The notes below the pieces were generated by a model that had not been told where the DNA came from, ran no database searches, and worked only from the letters and a program-made list of their open reading frames with translations. Position numbers and translations under genes: made by a program. From DATFJT01 sp965230755 (GTDB taxonomy: Bacteria > Bacteroidota > Bacteroidia > Chitinophagales > Saprospiraceae): a DNA stretch of 64,000 nt. The DNA lies in the NCBI GenBank assembly GCA_965230755.1, contig CBDDLT010000010.1:174382-238381 (forward strand), read 5' to 3'. Of the stretch, positions 62,944 to 64,000 are shown one piece after another; the first letter of the stretch is position 1; each line of letters starts with the position of its first letter.

Positions 62944-64000
62944 CTAATCGTTGTGCTTGTGTTGAATGTAATGAACACTGACACTGGCCGCTTCGGAATT
63001 TGGAAATTTTGAAAAATATTCAGGAGAACTGATGAGGTCGACTTCCTGTAAAACCTTCAGAAAAGCGTCTAATTCAAGTATGTACTGATCTGAAAATCCA
63101 TGGGTCGCATCATAAGCCGTCACAGCTGATTGGCCGATATTTTGGGCTACAATATTGGAAGCAACGGTATGTAATTCTATCACAATCAATCCGTGTTTGG
63201 AAAGATATGGTGCCCATAGAGCGAAATGGTCCTTGAGATTTCTCTCAACATCATGAGGACTGATGAATTTCCCTCTGTAAGCGAAGGCTCCTTGTGATTT
63301 GCTTGCCTGTTGAAGCAGAGCGACAGGATCACTCCAAATTCTATTATGGTCTAGAAATGTTCTTACAGACAACAAGTCCGACAATTCGATACCATAATTG
63401 TCCATTAGATCACTTGCAAGTAATCCGGGATCCGAAATATCACCAAAGATTACTTTGGCCCAAATATCCGCCTGAATTAAAGTCGATCTGGCCACTTTCA
63501 AAGCAGCTTTATTATAATCTGCACCAACTAAGAAAAGGGGGTGCTTTTCTAAATTTTTTCCTCTAAGTGTCCTGTTTTCGATAACGTCAAACAAGTGTAC
63601 CAAAAAAGCTCCATTACCACAACCCATATCCACAATACCCCTTGGTTGCTTTTCTAAAGCTTGATTAAAAATTTTTACGATGATCTCATCCACCTTTTTA
63701 AAGTACGCGGCATGAGCTCCTCCACTACCCCATACATTCATCTCTCTATCGACATGGGTTTCCTTACCATCTTTGCCAGTTTTCCAGATCACCTCCGGGT
63801 CACCAAATAGCATTTCATCGAGTTTTCGAAACATAGGTAAATAGGACACTGTTACACCATAAGCCGTAGCGCGTTTGGCAAAAAACAAACCTTTGTCAGT
63901 GAAAGAATAATACTCCTTGTCCTTCTCATACCATCCCAGGTGACTGAGGAAATCCAACAACTCCGAAAAAGAGGCACTGTCATCATGAAATTCATCCGCC
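62944..64000 (-). CDS. Class I SAM-dependent methyltransferase (N-terminus cut by window edge)
   Basis: At least 352 residues; the frame is open at base 64000, so the true start lies outside. A TTG at 63960 exists, but residues before it (ADEFHDDSASFSELL) continue the same domain. The visible N-terminal region is winged-helix-like (LDFLSHLGWYEKDKEYYSFTDKGLFFAKRA). The SAM site is IVDMGCGNGAFLVHLF, with the acidic end of the next strand in LFLVGADYN, and IFGDISDPG as a further motif. This layout (winged helix then Rossmann fold) is typical of O- or C-methyltransferases in secondary metabolism, including stand-alone relatives of polyketide-synthase methyltransferase domains. The substrate is unknown; the neighbouring adhesin gene gives no clue. 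Confidence 0.85.
   Translation of the reverse strand, partial: ADEFHDDSASFSELLDFLSHLGWYEKDKEYYSFTDKGLFFAKRATAYGVTVSYLPMFRKLDEMLFGDPEVIWKTGKDGKETHVDREMNVWGSGGAHAAYFKKVDEIIVKIFNQALEKQPRGIVDMGCGNGAFLVHLFDVIENRTLRGKNLEKHPLFLVGADYNKAALKVARSTLIQADIWAKVIFGDISDPGLLASDLMDNYGIELSDLLSVRTFLDHNRIWSDPVALLQQASKSQGAFAYRGKFISPHDVERNLKDHFALWAPYLSKHGLIVIELHTVASNIVAQNIGQSAVTAYDATHGFSDQYILELDAFLKVLQEVDLISSPEYFSKFPNSEAASVSVHYIQHKHND

Overview
The window reads as chromosome from a free-living, probably marine or sludge, member of the Bacteroidota, most like the Saprospiraceae/Chitinophagia side of the phylum. The evidence is the large set of very long secreted proteins carrying type IX secretion system (T9SS) C-terminal signals (five type A sorting domains and three gliding-motility-type, type B, C-termini), the gldA-gldF-gldG cluster, a fused secDF, many Cys-lipoproteins, an AT-rich base composition, and promoter-like TAnnTTTG boxes instead of sigma70 boxes. 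No rRNA, tRNA or CRISPR array was seen. The species name is inference only.

Layout, left to right. 1-7.3 kb: the end of an erythromycin-esterase-family gene (cut by the window edge), two neighbouring extracellular or surface proteins of unknown function (a MopE-like lipoprotein and an acidic Cys-repeat T9SS protein), and a membrane-bound AraC regulator. 7.5-17.3 kb: a compact minus-strand block of two tandem M43-like metalloproteases (joined by a TAATG stop/start overlap), an LptF/LptG permease, a PAP2 phosphatase and a 1531-residue T9SS type B protein. 17.5-24 kb: malate dehydrogenase on the plus strand, facing, through two back-to-back terminators, an 1828-residue M14 carboxypeptidase with ten 49-residue Asp/Cys repeats. 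24.6-29 kb: PaiB-like flavin protein, a short SUMF1/GldJ-like lipoprotein, an IS200-type element, and a beta-lactamase-fold serine hydrolase.

29-36.7 kb: a very tight six-gene minus-strand unit with three or four lipoproteins, a Tat-exported DUF1501 protein and a frameshifted T9SS type B protein. This looks like a split version of the DUF1501 / DUF1549-cytochrome pair known from Planctomycetes and is the best candidate here for an undescribed system. 36.8-44 kb: DUF368 (polyprenyl-phosphate translocase family), a zinc phospholipase C/S1-P1-type protein, DUF4340, GldG, GldF, GldA and a BON-LysM protein. 44.2-47.3 kb: secDF. 47.4-49.4 kb: an insertion-sequence hot spot with an IS982-family element next to a second, base-for-base identical IS200-type copy. 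49.5-55.8 kb: M4 thermolysin-like protease with T9SS signal, a PorE-like TPR/beta-propeller/OmpA lipoprotein and a zinc-independent quinone oxidoreductase. 55.8-57 kb: two paralogous HTH/coiled-coil proteins with duplicated promoters. 57-62.8 kb: a 1929-residue T9SS type B adhesin-like protein with thirteen about 88-residue modules. 62.9 kb to the end: a SAM methyltransferase cut by the window edge.

Taken together, the window combines the export machinery (SecDF, the Gld ABC transporter, a PorE-like peptidoglycan anchor) with much of its cargo (three kinds of metalloprotease and several giant adhesin-like proteins). The genes are therefore linked by one theme: Sec-dependent export followed by T9SS delivery to the cell surface. 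Both IS200 copies sit in the T-tract of intrinsic terminators of host genes, a pattern that may reflect target choice.
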